From: Actinoplanes sp. TFC3
GTDB taxonomy: Bacteria; Actinomycetota; Actinomycetes; Mycobacteriales; Micromonosporaceae
Assembly (NCBI RefSeq): GCF_001553785.1
Contig: NZ_LOJP01000001.1
Span: forward strand, 1,119,407-1,183,406
Direction: 5' to 3'
Length of the DNA: 64,000 nucleotides
In this document: positions 51,995 to 61,025 of the stretch, piece after piece
Layout of the letters: every line of letters begins with the position of its first letter
Position numbering within the stretch: position 1 is the stretch's first letter
Position numbers and translations under genes: made by a program
The notes under the pieces: model-generated
What the model saw: the letters and a program-made list of their open reading frames with translations, nothing else
The model's database searches: none
Told to the model about the DNA's origin: nothing

Positions 51995-53911
51995 ATGACG
52001 ACGGGCACCGTGTTGTGGACGCCACCGGCCGACGTTCTCACCACCTCACGCATAGGACATTTCCTGACATGGGTACGTGAGGAGCGCGGCGTTGAGGTGC
52101 ACGACTACCCGTCGCTGTGGGACTGGTCCGTGACTGATCTCGCCGGATTCTGGGCCGCGATCTGGGACTACTTCGACGTAGTCGCGCACTCGCAGCCGAC
52201 CGAGACGCTCGCTGATGCCACGATGCCCGGGGCGCGGTGGTTTCCCGGGGCGACCCTGAGTTACGCCGAGAACGTGTTGCGCATGCCGGGCATGGGCGAC
52301 AACGACGTGGTCGTCTACTCGTACTCCCAGACTCGGGAACCCGTTGTGCTCACGGCCCGGCAGTTGCGCGATCAGGTCCGGAGGGTCGCCGCCGGGCTGC
52401 GCGCCAGCGGAGTCGGCCAAGGCGATCGAGTAGCGGCATATGCCCCCAACATCCCCGAAACGTTTGTGCTGTTGCTGGCGACCGCGAGCTTAGGAGCGGT
52501 CTTCTCGTCCTGTGCGCCGGAGTTCGGCTCCCGCAGCGTCATCGATCGCTGGTCGCAAATCGAGCCCAAGGTGCTTGTTGCCGTCGATGGCTACCGCTAC
52601 GGCGACAAAGAGGTGGATCGCCGGGCTGAAGTGGCTGCCATTCATGCCGCCCTGCCCAGCGTCGAGCGTTTGATCACCATCCCGTACCTCTATGAATCCG
52701 GCGATTGGGACTTGCTCGACGGTGATGATCCGTTGACCTTTGAGGCGGTGCCCTTCGATCACCCGCTCTACGTCTTGTACTCCTCGGGCACCACCGGCCT
52801 GCCCAAACCCATCATTCACGGCCACGGCGGCATCCTGCTCGAACACCTGAAGATGCTGGCGCTGCACCACGACATCGGCTCAGGCGACCGGTTCCTGTGG
52901 TTCACCACCACCGGATGGATGATGTGGAACTTCCTGGTCTCGGGGCCGGCGGTAGGCGCGGCCATCGTGCTCTTCGACGGCAACCCCGGCTACCCCGACC
53001 TGGGCGCGCTGTGGCGACTTGCCGCCGACGCCGGAGTCACTTATTTCGGTACGTCCGCACCGTTCATCCTCGCGTGCCGCAAAGCCGGCGTGCAGCCCCC
53101 AGCGACCGTCATCCGCGGCGTCGGGTCGACCGGCGCACCCCTGCCGCCGGAAGGTTTCCGCTGGATCTATGAGGTGCTGGGCGACAAGCCGCAGCTGCAG
53201 TCGTTGTCCGGGGGAACCGACGTGTGCACCGGTTTCGTCGGCGGCGCGCCCTTGCTTCCCGTGATCGAAGGGGTTATCTCCTGCCGTGCTTTAGGCGCTC
53301 GAGTCGAGGCCTTCGATCCGGACGGTAAGCCGCTGATCGGCAGCCTCGGCGAGCTGGTCGTGACCGCGCCGATGCCCAGCATGCCGGTCGGATTCTGGAA
53401 CGACCCCGACGGCCGGCGCTACTTCGAGGCGTACTTCGACGTCTTCCCCGGGATATGGCGTCACGGCGACTGGATCACCATCGGTGAGGACGGAACCTGC
53501 GTGATCACCGGCCGATCGGACGCCACCCTCAACCGCGGAGGTGTGAGGCTCGGCACATCGGAGTTCTACTCGGTCATCGAGAGGCTGCCCGAGGTCATGG
53601 ATTCGCTGGTCGTGCACCTGGACGAACAAGATCGACTGCTGTTGTTCGTGGTGCTCGGCGAGGGTCATGAACTTGATAGCAAACTGCGCGGCCGGATCGC
53701 GTCAGAACTCCGTGCCGCGCTGTCGCCCAGGCACGTCCCGGACGAGGTCCACCAGGTACGAGCCGTGCCGCGCACGCTCTCCGGTAAGAAGCTCGAAGTA
53801 CCGGTCAAGCGCATCCTAACCGGTACGCCCGCAGCGCAAGCCGCCGCGACGGGTGCCCTGGCTGATCCGGAATCCCTCACCGCTTTTGAAAGTGTCGTAC
53901 CTCCGGCCTAA
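51995..53911 (+). CDS. Acetoacetate--CoA ligase
   Basis: This 638-aa adenylate-forming enzyme has AMP-binding core motifs YSSGTTGLPKPIIHGHGG (about 257-274) and SGGTDVCTGFVGG. The C-terminal hinge-lysine segment is RTLSGKKLEVPVKRIL. Length and the N-terminal WTPPADVLTTSRIGHFLTWV match acetoacetyl-CoA synthetases rather than acetyl-CoA synthetase. It would activate acetoacetate, fitting the neighbouring thioesterase and acyl-CoA dehydrogenase. TAAGGT (51983-51988) ends 6 nt before the ATG. Confidence 0.92.
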   Translation: MTTGTVLWTPPADVLTTSRIGHFLTWVREERGVEVHDYPSLWDWSVTDLAGFWAAIWDYFDVVAHSQPTETLADATMPGARWFPGATLSYAENVLRMPGMGDNDVVVYSYSQTREPVVLTARQLRDQVRRVAAGLRASGVGQGDRVAAYAPNIPETFVLLLATASLGAVFSSCAPEFGSRSVIDRWSQIEPKVLVAVDGYRYGDKEVDRRAEVAAIHAALPSVERLITIPYLYESGDWDLLDGDDPLTFEAVPFDHPLYVLYSSGTTGLPKPIIHGHGGILLEHLKMLALHHDIGSGDRFLWFTTTGWMMWNFLVSGPAVGAAIVLFDGNPGYPDLGALWRLAADAGVTYFGTSAPFILACRKAGVQPPATVIRGVGSTGAPLPPEGFRWIYEVLGDKPQLQSLSGGTDVCTGFVGGAPLLPVIEGVISCRALGARVEAFDPDGKPLIGSLGELVVTAPMPSMPVGFWNDPDGRRYFEAYFDVFPGIWRHGDWITIGEDGTCVITGRSDATLNRGGVRLGTSEFYSVIERLPEVMDSLVVHLDEQDRLLLFVVLGEGHELDSKLRGRIASELRAALSPRHVPDEVHQVRAVPRTLSGKKLEVPVKRILTGTPAAQAAATGALADPESLTAFESVVPPA

Positions 53912-53920
53912 TCTCCCGGC

Positions 53921-55039
53921 ATGAATTTCGTACAGGCGTATCAAAATCTCATCCCGCTGGTCAGCCGTGGCTCCGTCGCGCTGACCGTTGCAGGCGTCTC
54001 GGCGCTCGACAACGACGGCCGTCGCGGCCTTGCAGCCGAGCTGCCCTCGATGGCCCGGCACCGCCGCGGCGGCTGGTGGGGCAAGACTGCCGTCACTCTC
54101 TGCGTCGCGGCCGTGGGATGCCTGCCCGACGCCGTGCATGCCGCTCAGGTCCTCGGCCGCCGGTCGGTGACGTTGGACGCCGACGCGCTCAAGCCGGTTC
54201 TGACCGTGGCGCGTGCGCACCGCGTCACCTGGCTGGCGGAGCTCGCTCACCGGCTCGACAGCTGGCGCAAGGGGCCGAGCCGCCCGGCCCACTGGAGATT
54301 CCTCGCGGGCCTGGTTCGCGCGGAGGGTGCCCCTCCGCCCACGAGTGACCGCTTCGTGGCCGGATGGCTCGACGACCTCTCGCGTCCACAACCGGAACCG
54401 GCCGAACCGCGTCCGGAACCACCACGAAGCCCCAAGCTGGAAGCGCTGGTCGACCGTCTGCGCGACGACCCGTTCCTGCCGGTGCTCCTGCCGCGTCTGT
54501 TCGAAGTGGACGCGCTCGGTAGCCGCATGCTCTTTCGTGACCCTGGCCTCGCGCAGGGCCACGCCTTTCCGGCAGCCATCGCTCAACTCTGCGACGAGAA
54601 GGTCATCGACCGCTATGACGTGTTGAACGCCACTCTCGGACGCTTGGAGCGCGGTGATCGGCCCGGAGCGCTGAGGTCCTTCCTCGTGCTGCACGACGCT
54701 CTGGCGCCCACCCCCGAGGAGATCGCCATGCGCAGCGCCACCTACCTGCGCCTGCTCACCGAAGCCCCACCAGCGGTGGCGACCATGGCTCAGAAGGCTC
54801 TGCGCCGCGCCGACGTCCTGGACGTCGAAACGCTGCTGGAGGCATCGCGGTCGGTACTGAGGCGTCCGGAGAAGGCTTTGGTGCGGTCACAACTCACCTG
54901 GCTGAGCAGGCTGACCGTGCCGTGGGACGAACGCATCGCCGGCGTGGTCGCAGTTGCGGCGTGCCACCCGGCACCCGACGTGAGGCAGCGGGCGATGACG
55001 TTGCTCGGAAAGATCAGCGCTGTTCCCGTTGCGGCATGA
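53921..55039 (+). CDS. Hypothetical helical-repeat protein, possibly truncated DUF6493-like
   Basis: This 372-aa protein is built from HEAT-like helices. The segment GVSALDNDGRRGLAAELPS resembles the start of DUF6493-type proteins as I recall them, and DVRQRAMTLLGKISAVPVAA closes the frame. Full-length DUF6493 proteins are much longer, so this may be a 5' fragment whose second half has been lost. The following 200 nt are low-complexity in all frames. TAATCT (53909-53914) ends 6 nt before the ATG. Function unknown. Confidence 0.6.
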   Translation: MNFVQAYQNLIPLVSRGSVALTVAGVSALDNDGRRGLAAELPSMARHRRGGWWGKTAVTLCVAAVGCLPDAVHAAQVLGRRSVTLDADALKPVLTVARAHRVTWLAELAHRLDSWRKGPSRPAHWRFLAGLVRAEGAPPPTSDRFVAGWLDDLSRPQPEPAEPRPEPPRSPKLEALVDRLRDDPFLPVLLPRLFEVDALGSRMLFRDPGLAQGHAFPAAIAQLCDEKVIDRYDVLNATLGRLERGDRPGALRSFLVLHDALAPTPEEIAMRSATYLRLLTEAPPAVATMAQKALRRADVLDVETLLEASRSVLRRPEKALVRSQLTWLSRLTVPWDERIAGVVAVAACHPAPDVRQRAMTLLGKISAVPVAA

Positions 55040-55256
55040 CCGGGTCAGGGCAGCCGTGGCGCCGGTTCAGCTTTCCTTAGCAGTCCACCGGTCTCAGCCA
55101 GCGTGCCTGCCTCGCCCGCTTCGACCTCCCGCTCATCGGCCGCAAGCCCGTCCACGTCCCCATCGGCGTCATCGTCCGCTGCTCCCGCACCCGTCAGCAG
55201 CGGACGAACCGGCGAAGGGCGCGTCGACGAGCGAGGCCAGGAGCGGGAACACGGCA

Positions 55257-55625
55257 ATGATCAGGACGATGCCGAGCGGAGCTTTGTGGGACGTAGCAGG
55301 GATTCTCGTGGCGCAGAACGTGCCGACTGTGAAGGTGCTGAACCGGACCAACAGCAGGTTCCCCGACAGCAAGGTGTACTGGCCATTCAACGGGCAGACG
55401 CATTCGATCGCCGAGCAGCCCTATCTGGACATGCCCGCGAACTTGTCCGGCCGGATGTCCTTTCACCTGGGCTCAGCCGACGCCGCGCTCAGCGACTTCA
55501 TCGAGTTCACGGTCGGCGCGGACCAGTTCAACGGCAATACCACGCGCGTCGACGCCTTCGTGCCCAAACTGGCTATGCGGCTGCGCTCCGGTGCCGGCTC
55601 GAATCTGACAGGGGGTTCCACCTGA
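55257..55625 (+). pseudogene. GH64 beta-1,3-glucanase, N-terminal stub
   Basis: From about 55320 the frame reads VKVLNRTNSRFPDSKVYWPF, then NGQTHSIAEQPYLDMPAN, DFIEFTVGADQFNGNTTRVD and LAMRLRSG before a stop. This is the first beta-barrel part of GH64-type beta-1,3-glucanases. No signal peptide precedes it and the catalytic remainder of roughly 250 residues is missing. The region just upstream is low-complexity. I treat it as a decayed gene. Confidence 0.7.
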
Positions 55626-55765
55626 CAGGTCACGGTTCTCGTGAGGCGGCTCCCGTGAGGCGGCTCTGGCTGTCCCACCTGAGAGGTGACGGTTTCCAGG
55701 AAGCGGCTCCCGGGGGCGGCTCCGAGGGGACGACTTCTCAGTGACGGTGACTGCGTTGCGACTGC

Positions 55766-56485
55766 CTACCGCAGAACGAGGGTGACGTTTTCCGAGGAGA
55801 CGCGTCTGTCGATTGCCGACTCGTCGAGGTTGGCGCAGAGGACGACGCTTGCCCCGGCGAACAGGGGTGCCAGCAGCCAGTCGCGGGGGTCGGGGTACGT
55901 GGCGGCGTTGATCAGGACGCGCGACCCGGCTGTGATGCCCAACTCCTGGGCGCGGGCTGTGGCCGTACCGGAAATGGCTTCGTGGGTTATGTCGTCGAGT
56001 GCGGCGGACGCGGGGGTGACCGGTTGGATCGGGGTGAAGTGGTCGCCGTAGGCGCGGACCTCGATCGTGTAGTCGGCGTAACCCGCGGGCAGCTCTCGCA
56101 GCGGCATGGCCAGCGGCAGCAGTCCGGTAGCGTAGCGCTCGCCGGAGGGCCAAGCTGCAGCCGTGTCGACGTCACCCGGCCAGGTGAAAAGCATGTCCAC
56201 CGGTCGTGGGAAAGCAGTGCGGGCTGCGGTGAGCCCAGCGGCCCAGGTGCCCAGCAGGATGGCTGCGGTCTGCCAGTGCGGCGGCAGCAGCACGGCAACC
56301 GAGTCGCCGTGGTCCAGACCGGCTCCGTCCGTCAGCAGGTTCGCCGTTTTCGACACCCAGTTGTCCATTGTTGCGCCGGAAAGTTCGGTGCGGTCGCCTG
56401 AGGCGTCGTCATACCAGGTCAACAGCGGCGTAGTGGGGTCGCGGCGGACCGCTGTGCGCAGCGCGGCCGGGATGGTGTCATTCAT
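55766..56485 (-). CDS. TIGR03089 family protein
   Basis: This 239-aa protein resembles an isolated N-terminal part of AMP-binding enzymes: DPTTPLLTWYDDASGDRTEL, VAVLLPPHWQTAAILLGTW, and a later AQELGITAGSRVLI. The adenylation motifs are lacking, as in the TIGR03089 family that is widespread in actinobacteria and of unknown function. TATCGT (56494-56499, minus strand) ends 8 nt before the ATG, fitting a leaderless mRNA. In this family it commonly neighbours glycosyltransferase and mannose-activation genes, as here. Confidence 0.87.
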   Translation of the reverse strand: MNDTIPAALRTAVRRDPTTPLLTWYDDASGDRTELSGATMDNWVSKTANLLTDGAGLDHGDSVAVLLPPHWQTAAILLGTWAAGLTAARTAFPRPVDMLFTWPGDVDTAAAWPSGERYATGLLPLAMPLRELPAGYADYTIEVRAYGDHFTPIQPVTPASAALDDITHEAISGTATARAQELGITAGSRVLINAATYPDPRDWLLAPLFAGASVVLCANLDESAIDRRVSSENVTLVLR

Positions 56486-56644
56486 CAGACACGACGATAG
56501 CTGGGTGACGGAGCGTGGATACGGGCGGCGCGCAGGGGAAGGACGGGTAACGGCACGATGTCGGGAAGCGTCGCGGGCGGCGCGGGATGCATCGAGCGGC
56601 GTACCCTTGGCCGTGGTCTGGCCCACAGCTATGAGGAGTTGCAA

Positions 56645-57793
56645 GTGACCACCGGTCGTCCGCCCCGAGTCCTCGTCGACGCTACGAGCGTCCCTGCCGA
56701 CCGCGGTGGTGTGGGCCGATACGTCGACGGCCTGCTCGGCGCGCTCGGTGCTGTCGATCCCGAACGCCTTGATCTGGCTGTGGTGGCACAGCGCTCGGAT
56801 GCGGAGCGTTACTCGCGAATGCTCACCAACGCCGAGGTGATCGCTGGGCCGTCCGCGGTGGCGCACCGGCCGGCGCGGCTGGCCTGGGAGCAGACCGGGT
56901 TGCCGTTGCTCGCCCAGCAGATGGGCGCGAGGGTCCTGCACTCGCCGTTCTACACATGCCCCTTGCGGGCGGGATGCCCGGTCACGGTGACCGTGCACGA
57001 CGCGACCTTCTTCACCGAGCCGGAGCACTACGACAACACCAAGCGCACGTTCTTCCGCAGCGCCATCAAGACGTCGCTGCGTCGTGCCGCCCGGGTCATC
57101 GTGCCCAGCAAGGCCACCCGTGACGAGTTGATCCGGTTGCTTGACGCCGACCCGACGCACATCGACGTGGCCTACCACGGCGTCGACCAGACCGCGTTCC
57201 ACGCGCCCAGCGACGAGGAGAAGGCGCGGGTGCGGGCCCGGCTCGGCCTCGGTGACTCCGGTTACGTCGCGTTCCTCGGCGCCAAGGAGCCGCGCAAGAA
57301 CGTGCCCAATCTGATCCGCGGCTGGGCCCGCGCGGTGGCCGACTGGCCGCGGCCGCCGGCCCTGGTCATTGCTGGTGGGCAGGGCCACGACGACGAGATC
57401 GACCGGGCGGTGGCCGAGGTGCCGTCGCACCTGCGGCTGCTGCGTCCTGGCTATTTGCGGTACGCGGACCTGCCCGGCTTCCTCGGCGGCGCGCTGGTCG
57501 CCTGCTATCCCTCGTTCGGTGAGGGTTTCGGTCTGCCCATCCTCGAGGCGATGGCGTGCGCCACCCCGGTGCTGACCACGCCGCGGCTATCGCTTCCCGA
57601 AGTCGGCGGCGACGCTGTTGCTTACACGACCGAGGACCCCGACCGCATCGCCGAGGACCTCGCTGACCTGCTGCATGACGAGGCTCGCCGGCTCACTCTC
57701 GCGAAGGCCGGTTTTGACCGCGCCAAGGAGTTCACGTGGGCGTCCAGCGCTGAGGTTCACGTCGCGACGTGGAACCGCGTAGCTTCGTCATAG
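56645..57793 (+). CDS. Glycosyltransferase family 4 (GT-B) protein
   Basis: This 382-aa GT-B enzyme has an N-terminal VLVDATSVPADRGGVGRYVDG acceptor domain. The donor-binding region reads FGEGFGLPILEAMACATPVLT, with the EX7E-type glutamates of GT4 enzymes. The GTG follows AGGAG with 6 nt spacing. It lies 19 nt before the mannose-1-phosphate guanylyltransferase, so GDP-mannose is a likely donor and cell-envelope glycan a likely product, by context. Confidence 0.88.
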   Translation: MTTGRPPRVLVDATSVPADRGGVGRYVDGLLGALGAVDPERLDLAVVAQRSDAERYSRMLTNAEVIAGPSAVAHRPARLAWEQTGLPLLAQQMGARVLHSPFYTCPLRAGCPVTVTVHDATFFTEPEHYDNTKRTFFRSAIKTSLRRAARVIVPSKATRDELIRLLDADPTHIDVAYHGVDQTAFHAPSDEEKARVRARLGLGDSGYVAFLGAKEPRKNVPNLIRGWARAVADWPRPPALVIAGGQGHDDEIDRAVAEVPSHLRLLRPGYLRYADLPGFLGGALVACYPSFGEGFGLPILEAMACATPVLTTPRLSLPEVGGDAVAYTTEDPDRIAEDLADLLHDEARRLTLAKAGFDRAKEFTWASSAEVHVATWNRVASS

Positions 57794-57812
57794 TTCGCTA
57801 CACTCCGTCCGC

Positions 57813-58928
57813 ATGAGTGAGAACCAGGGTGGGCTGTACGCCGTCATTCCCGCAGGTGGCAGTGGCACGCGTCTATGGCCACTGTCCCGGGCCGGGCACC
57901 CAAAGTTTCTGCACCCCCTGACCGGGACGGACGCGTCGCTGCTGCAAGCGACGGCCGACCGTCTCCTACCGATGACCCGGGCCGACCGCATCTTCGTGGT
58001 CACCGGGGTGGCCCACGCCGCCGCGGTGTCGCGCCAACTGGTCGCCGTGCCTGAAGAGAACATCCTTGTCGAGCCGTCGCCGCGCGACTCCTGCGCGGCC
58101 ATCGCCCTCGCCGCGGCGGTCATCGCCCGCCGTGAACCGGACGCCATCATGGGTTCGTTCGCCGCCGACCACCTCATCGCCGATGGCGAGCGCTTCATCA
58201 ACGTCATCGAGCAGGCGATGGCCGGGGCGCGGCAGGGCCTGTTGATGACGCTGGGCATCATGCCGACCCGCCCGGAGACCGGGTACGGTTACGTCCAGTG
58301 CGGCACCCCGGTCGGCGACGGTCCGGTGCTCGCGGTCGAGGAATTCAAAGAGAAGCCGTCGTACGACGTGGCCGAGAGCTACGTCAAGTCGGGCAACTAC
58401 CTGTGGAACGCCGGCATGTTCGTCTGGCGCGTCGATGTGTTCCTCGCCGAGCTGGCCCGGCAGCAACCACAGCTGCACGCGGGCATTGCGCGGATTGCGC
58501 AAGCATGGGACTCCCCGTCGCGGGAGGACGTGCTGGGGGAGGTTTGGCCGACGCTGCCGCGCATCTCCGTTGACTACGCGGTGATGGAAGGCGCGGCCGC
58601 AGTGGGCCGGGTAGGAACGGTGCCCGGCGACTTCGGTTGGAACGACGTCGGCGACTTCCACACCCTGGGCGAGGTCCTCGCCGCTGACCAGGCCGGCAAC
58701 GTGGTCGTCGGTCACGACGCGGCGGCCGGTACGGGCGTCATGCTGCGGGAGTCCCAGAACTTGGTCGTGGTGCCCACTTCCGGGCGGCTGGTGGCGGCGC
58801 TCGGCGTACGGGATCTGATTGTGGTGGACACGCCGGACGCGGTGCTGGTGTGCCCACGCGACCGGGCGCAGGAGGTCAAATCGATCGTGGACGAGCTCAA
58901 GGAAACCGGGCAGCTCAGCTACATCTGA
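57813..58928 (+). CDS. manC: Mannose-1-phosphate guanylyltransferase
   Basis: This 371-aa nucleotidyltransferase makes GDP-mannose from GTP and mannose-1-phosphate. The signature AVIPAGGSGTRLWPLSRAGHPKF lies at about 11-33, and the sugar-binding ETGYGYVQ and VEEFKEKPS are typical. No C-terminal isomerase domain is present. TACACT (57799-57804) ends 8 nt before the ATG, so it may have its own leaderless promoter. The gene lies near fbiA/fbiB as in mycobacteria (called manB there in some annotations). Confidence 0.93.
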   Translation: MSENQGGLYAVIPAGGSGTRLWPLSRAGHPKFLHPLTGTDASLLQATADRLLPMTRADRIFVVTGVAHAAAVSRQLVAVPEENILVEPSPRDSCAAIALAAAVIARREPDAIMGSFAADHLIADGERFINVIEQAMAGARQGLLMTLGIMPTRPETGYGYVQCGTPVGDGPVLAVEEFKEKPSYDVAESYVKSGNYLWNAGMFVWRVDVFLAELARQQPQLHAGIARIAQAWDSPSREDVLGEVWPTLPRISVDYAVMEGAAAVGRVGTVPGDFGWNDVGDFHTLGEVLAADQAGNVVVGHDAAAGTGVMLRESQNLVVVPTSGRLVAALGVRDLIVVDTPDAVLVCPRDRAQEVKSIVDELKETGQLSYI

Positions 58929-59010
58929 CCGAGTCGTCACGCCCGGGTTTGATGGATGAGTCAGCTGGCGCGCAAATATGGGGTCACTCTCGCGTTCGAC
59001 CGAGAAGTCA

Positions 59011-59160
59011 CGTCGGCAATTGACTAGGGGCAAGCTCGCATCTGACTAGGCGCAAAGCGTTATTTGACCAGGTTAAGTCGGTATTTGACCGGGACAAGCC
59101 GGTATTTGGACCTGGGCAAGCTGGCGCTTGATCTGGTGCAGGGTTGGCATCTGGCTGAGA
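59011..59160. repeat. Degenerate 22-25-nt tandem repeats
   Basis: About six units of the form TCGGTATTTGACCNGGNCAAGC follow one another with many substitutions (for example 59031, 59055, 59078 and 59100). They do not form perfect repeats and there are no unique spacers. The 530-nt gap 58929-59460 holds no gene I can support. Confidence 0.6.
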
Positions 59161-59327
59161 GATTCTGCTTATCTCGGAAAGCGAAGGATTACGCCCGGCC
59201 GGTGTCAACCAGCCGGGCGGTGGAGCCAGCGGGGAAAACAAGCGGTGGAGCCAGCGCTGAAAGCAAGCAATGTCCCCGAGCGGCAACTCGTCGTCCGCGG
59301 GCTAGCCGCCCGCAGACAAGCCCCTCA

Positions 59328-59403
59328 TCCGCAGGAAAGCCAGCTACAAAGGGCCCGCGGAAAAGCCAGCTACAGAGGGCCGCAGAAAGCAAGCTACAGA
59401 GGG
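59328..59403. repeat. Three 24-26-nt repeats (CCGCNGAAAGCCAGCTACARAGGG)
   Basis: Three adjacent units at about 59329-59354, 59355-59380 and 59381-59403 differ by a few bases and small indels. They follow the first repeat array of this gap but differ from it in sequence. Non-coding as far as I can see. Confidence 0.6.
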
Positions 59404-59460
59404 AACGCGCCGCCGGAGCATCCCTACACAGCCAAGCGCCAGCCTCAGCGAAACGCCCGA

Positions 59461-60012
59461 TCACAGCCGAGCGAAAGCAGGCGCCACCTGCTGCACAACG
59501 CCCTCAGCCAGCGGCGAGGGCAAATCATCCACCGAGAACCAGCTCAAAGCCGCAGACTCGTCGCTGATCTGCTCAACCGCACCCGCCGGACAGATCGCCA
59601 AAAACCGGACGTCGAAGTGCCAGGATCGCTCGGCTGGCCGGCCCTCGGCTGGGGCGCAGCGGACTTCGTGTACGTCCACGTCAATGGGGTTGGGGTCGAG
59701 GCGGAGGCCGGGAATGCCGGATTCCTCGGTCGCTTCGCGGAGGGCTGCTGCGGCTAAGGTGGGATCGTCCGGTTCGCAGTGGCCGCCGACTTGCATCCAT
59801 AGGCCAAGGCGACCGTGCAGGCAGAGCAGGACGCGGCGGTTTTCGTCGACGATCAGGGCGCTCGCTGTGACGTGGCCGCGGCGGTGGGCACGGGTCATGG
59901 CGACGGGGCCGGCCGTGAGTAGCTCAAGGGTGCGTTTACGGGCCAGGTCGGCCGGATCTGACGTGGCGTTCCAGGTTGTCAGGGTGGCCACTGCGTCTTC
60001 GTGCAGGGTCAC
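59461..60012 (-). CDS. NUDIX hydrolase
   Basis: This 183-aa protein starts from a GTG overlapping the fbiB stop (GTGA). It has VTASALIVDENRRVLLCLHG and a Nudix box VGGHCEPDDPT...REATEESGI, with the essential REXXEE glutamates. One usual box glutamate is replaced. It would hydrolyse a nucleoside diphosphate derivative of unknown identity. Conserved location after fbiB is seen in other actinobacteria as I recall. It is the last gene of the fbiA-fbiB-nudix transcript. Confidence 0.88.
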   Translation of the reverse strand: MTLHEDAVATLTTWNATSDPADLARKRTLELLTAGPVAMTRAHRRGHVTASALIVDENRRVLLCLHGRLGLWMQVGGHCEPDDPTLAAAALREATEESGIPGLRLDPNPIDVDVHEVRCAPAEGRPAERSWHFDVRFLAICPAGAVEQISDESAALSWFSVDDLPSPLAEGVVQQVAPAFARL

Positions 60013-61025
60013 TTGTCTCCTCCGGAGACGGCGATGGTGGCGCCTGACTCGTCGAAGGCGACCGCCGATACCAAGGCCTCGGCGGCGAGGGCCGCGCGTA
60101 GCCGTTGCACGTCGGCGCCGAAGCGCATCAGGCCTGCTGGGGAAGGGTCCGGCGCGGTGCAGCGCAACGTTTGCGGCGACGGTACGGCCACAGCCCCCTC
60201 CAGCCCCGCGGCGACAATCGCCCGTTGGACCGCCTGGGCCGAGGCCGGTCGGTCCGTGGCCGCGTCGCTCAGCGTTGCGGCTGCTCGCAGGCCCTGAGCG
60301 CGGGCTTCGTCCGTACCCAGGGAAAACATGTCGCTGGCCGCATCCCGCAGCAGGACCGCGGCGCCCGGCCCGTCCTCTGCCCCTGCCCCTGGGTAACCAC
60401 GCACCACCGCGACCGGTACCTGGTCGCATTTGCCCTTCACCAGCTCGCCCGCGGCGGCCAGTTCGTCGATGACCGCCATCTGGGTCAGCTGGAGCTCGTT
60501 GCCGTAGGGGTCGATTTCGCCGCGGTGATCGCGAACTGGCTCGATGCCGGCGGCTCCGAGAGCGACATCCGTGAGGCCATTTCGCCAGGCGCGACCCATC
60601 GTGTCCGAGACGATGACGCCTACCTGCAAACCGCGGGTGGCCAGGTCAGCGCGGAGGTAGCGGGCCGATTTGTCCGGGTCGGCGGGGAGTAGTACCAGAT
60701 GGGTCTTGTCGACGTTCGAAGCGTCAATGCCCGCTGCGGCCATCACGAAGCCGTGGTGGGTCTGCACGATTGAGGTCGGGCCGCGGCGGGCCACCACCCG
60801 GCGGGTCTCCGAGGCCAGGACCTGCGCGCGGGTGGCCTCGCGATCGGGGCCGTCGGCGGGTACCTCGACCAGCCGGCCTTCCGCCTTGGACACAATTTTG
60901 CTGGTCACCACGAGCACGTCACCGTCGCGTAGCCACGGCGCGTTGCGGGTGATCAGCTCGGCCAGGTCGTCGCCGGTGGTCACGTCGCCGATGCCGCGCA
61001 CCGGCAGAACTTCCAGGCCGTCCAT
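60009..61025 (-). CDS. fbiB: Coenzyme F420-0:L-glutamate ligase, without nitroreductase domain
   Basis: This 338-aa GTP-dependent ligase adds glutamate to F420-0. It has the CofE core with LEVLPVRGIGDVTTGDDL, VLVVTSKIVSKAEGRLVE, VGVIVSDTMGRAWRNGLTDVA and VDELAAAGELVKGK-type segments (about 1-250). The tail of ~90 residues is Ala-rich and lacks the FMN nitroreductase domain of the ~450-aa mycobacterial FbiB. It starts at an ATG overlapping the fbiA stop (TGATG). Dehydro-F420-0 reduction would need a separate enzyme. Confidence 0.9.
   Translation of the reverse strand: MDGLEVLPVRGIGDVTTGDDLAELITRNAPWLRDGDVLVVTSKIVSKAEGRLVEVPADGPDREATRAQVLASETRRVVARRGPTSIVQTHHGFVMAAAGIDASNVDKTHLVLLPADPDKSARYLRADLATRGLQVGVIVSDTMGRAWRNGLTDVALGAAGIEPVRDHRGEIDPYGNELQLTQMAVIDELAAAGELVKGKCDQVPVAVVRGYPGAGAEDGPGAAVLLRDAASDMFSLGTDEARAQGLRAAATLSDAATDRPASAQAVQRAIVAAGLEGAVAVPSPQTLRCTAPDPSPAGLMRFGADVQRLRAALAAEALVSAVAFDESGATIAVSGGDK

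Noticed and set aside
59011..59403. CRISPR array
   Set aside because: Repeats are degenerate and directly adjacent, without constant-length unique spacers, and no cas genes occur in the window.
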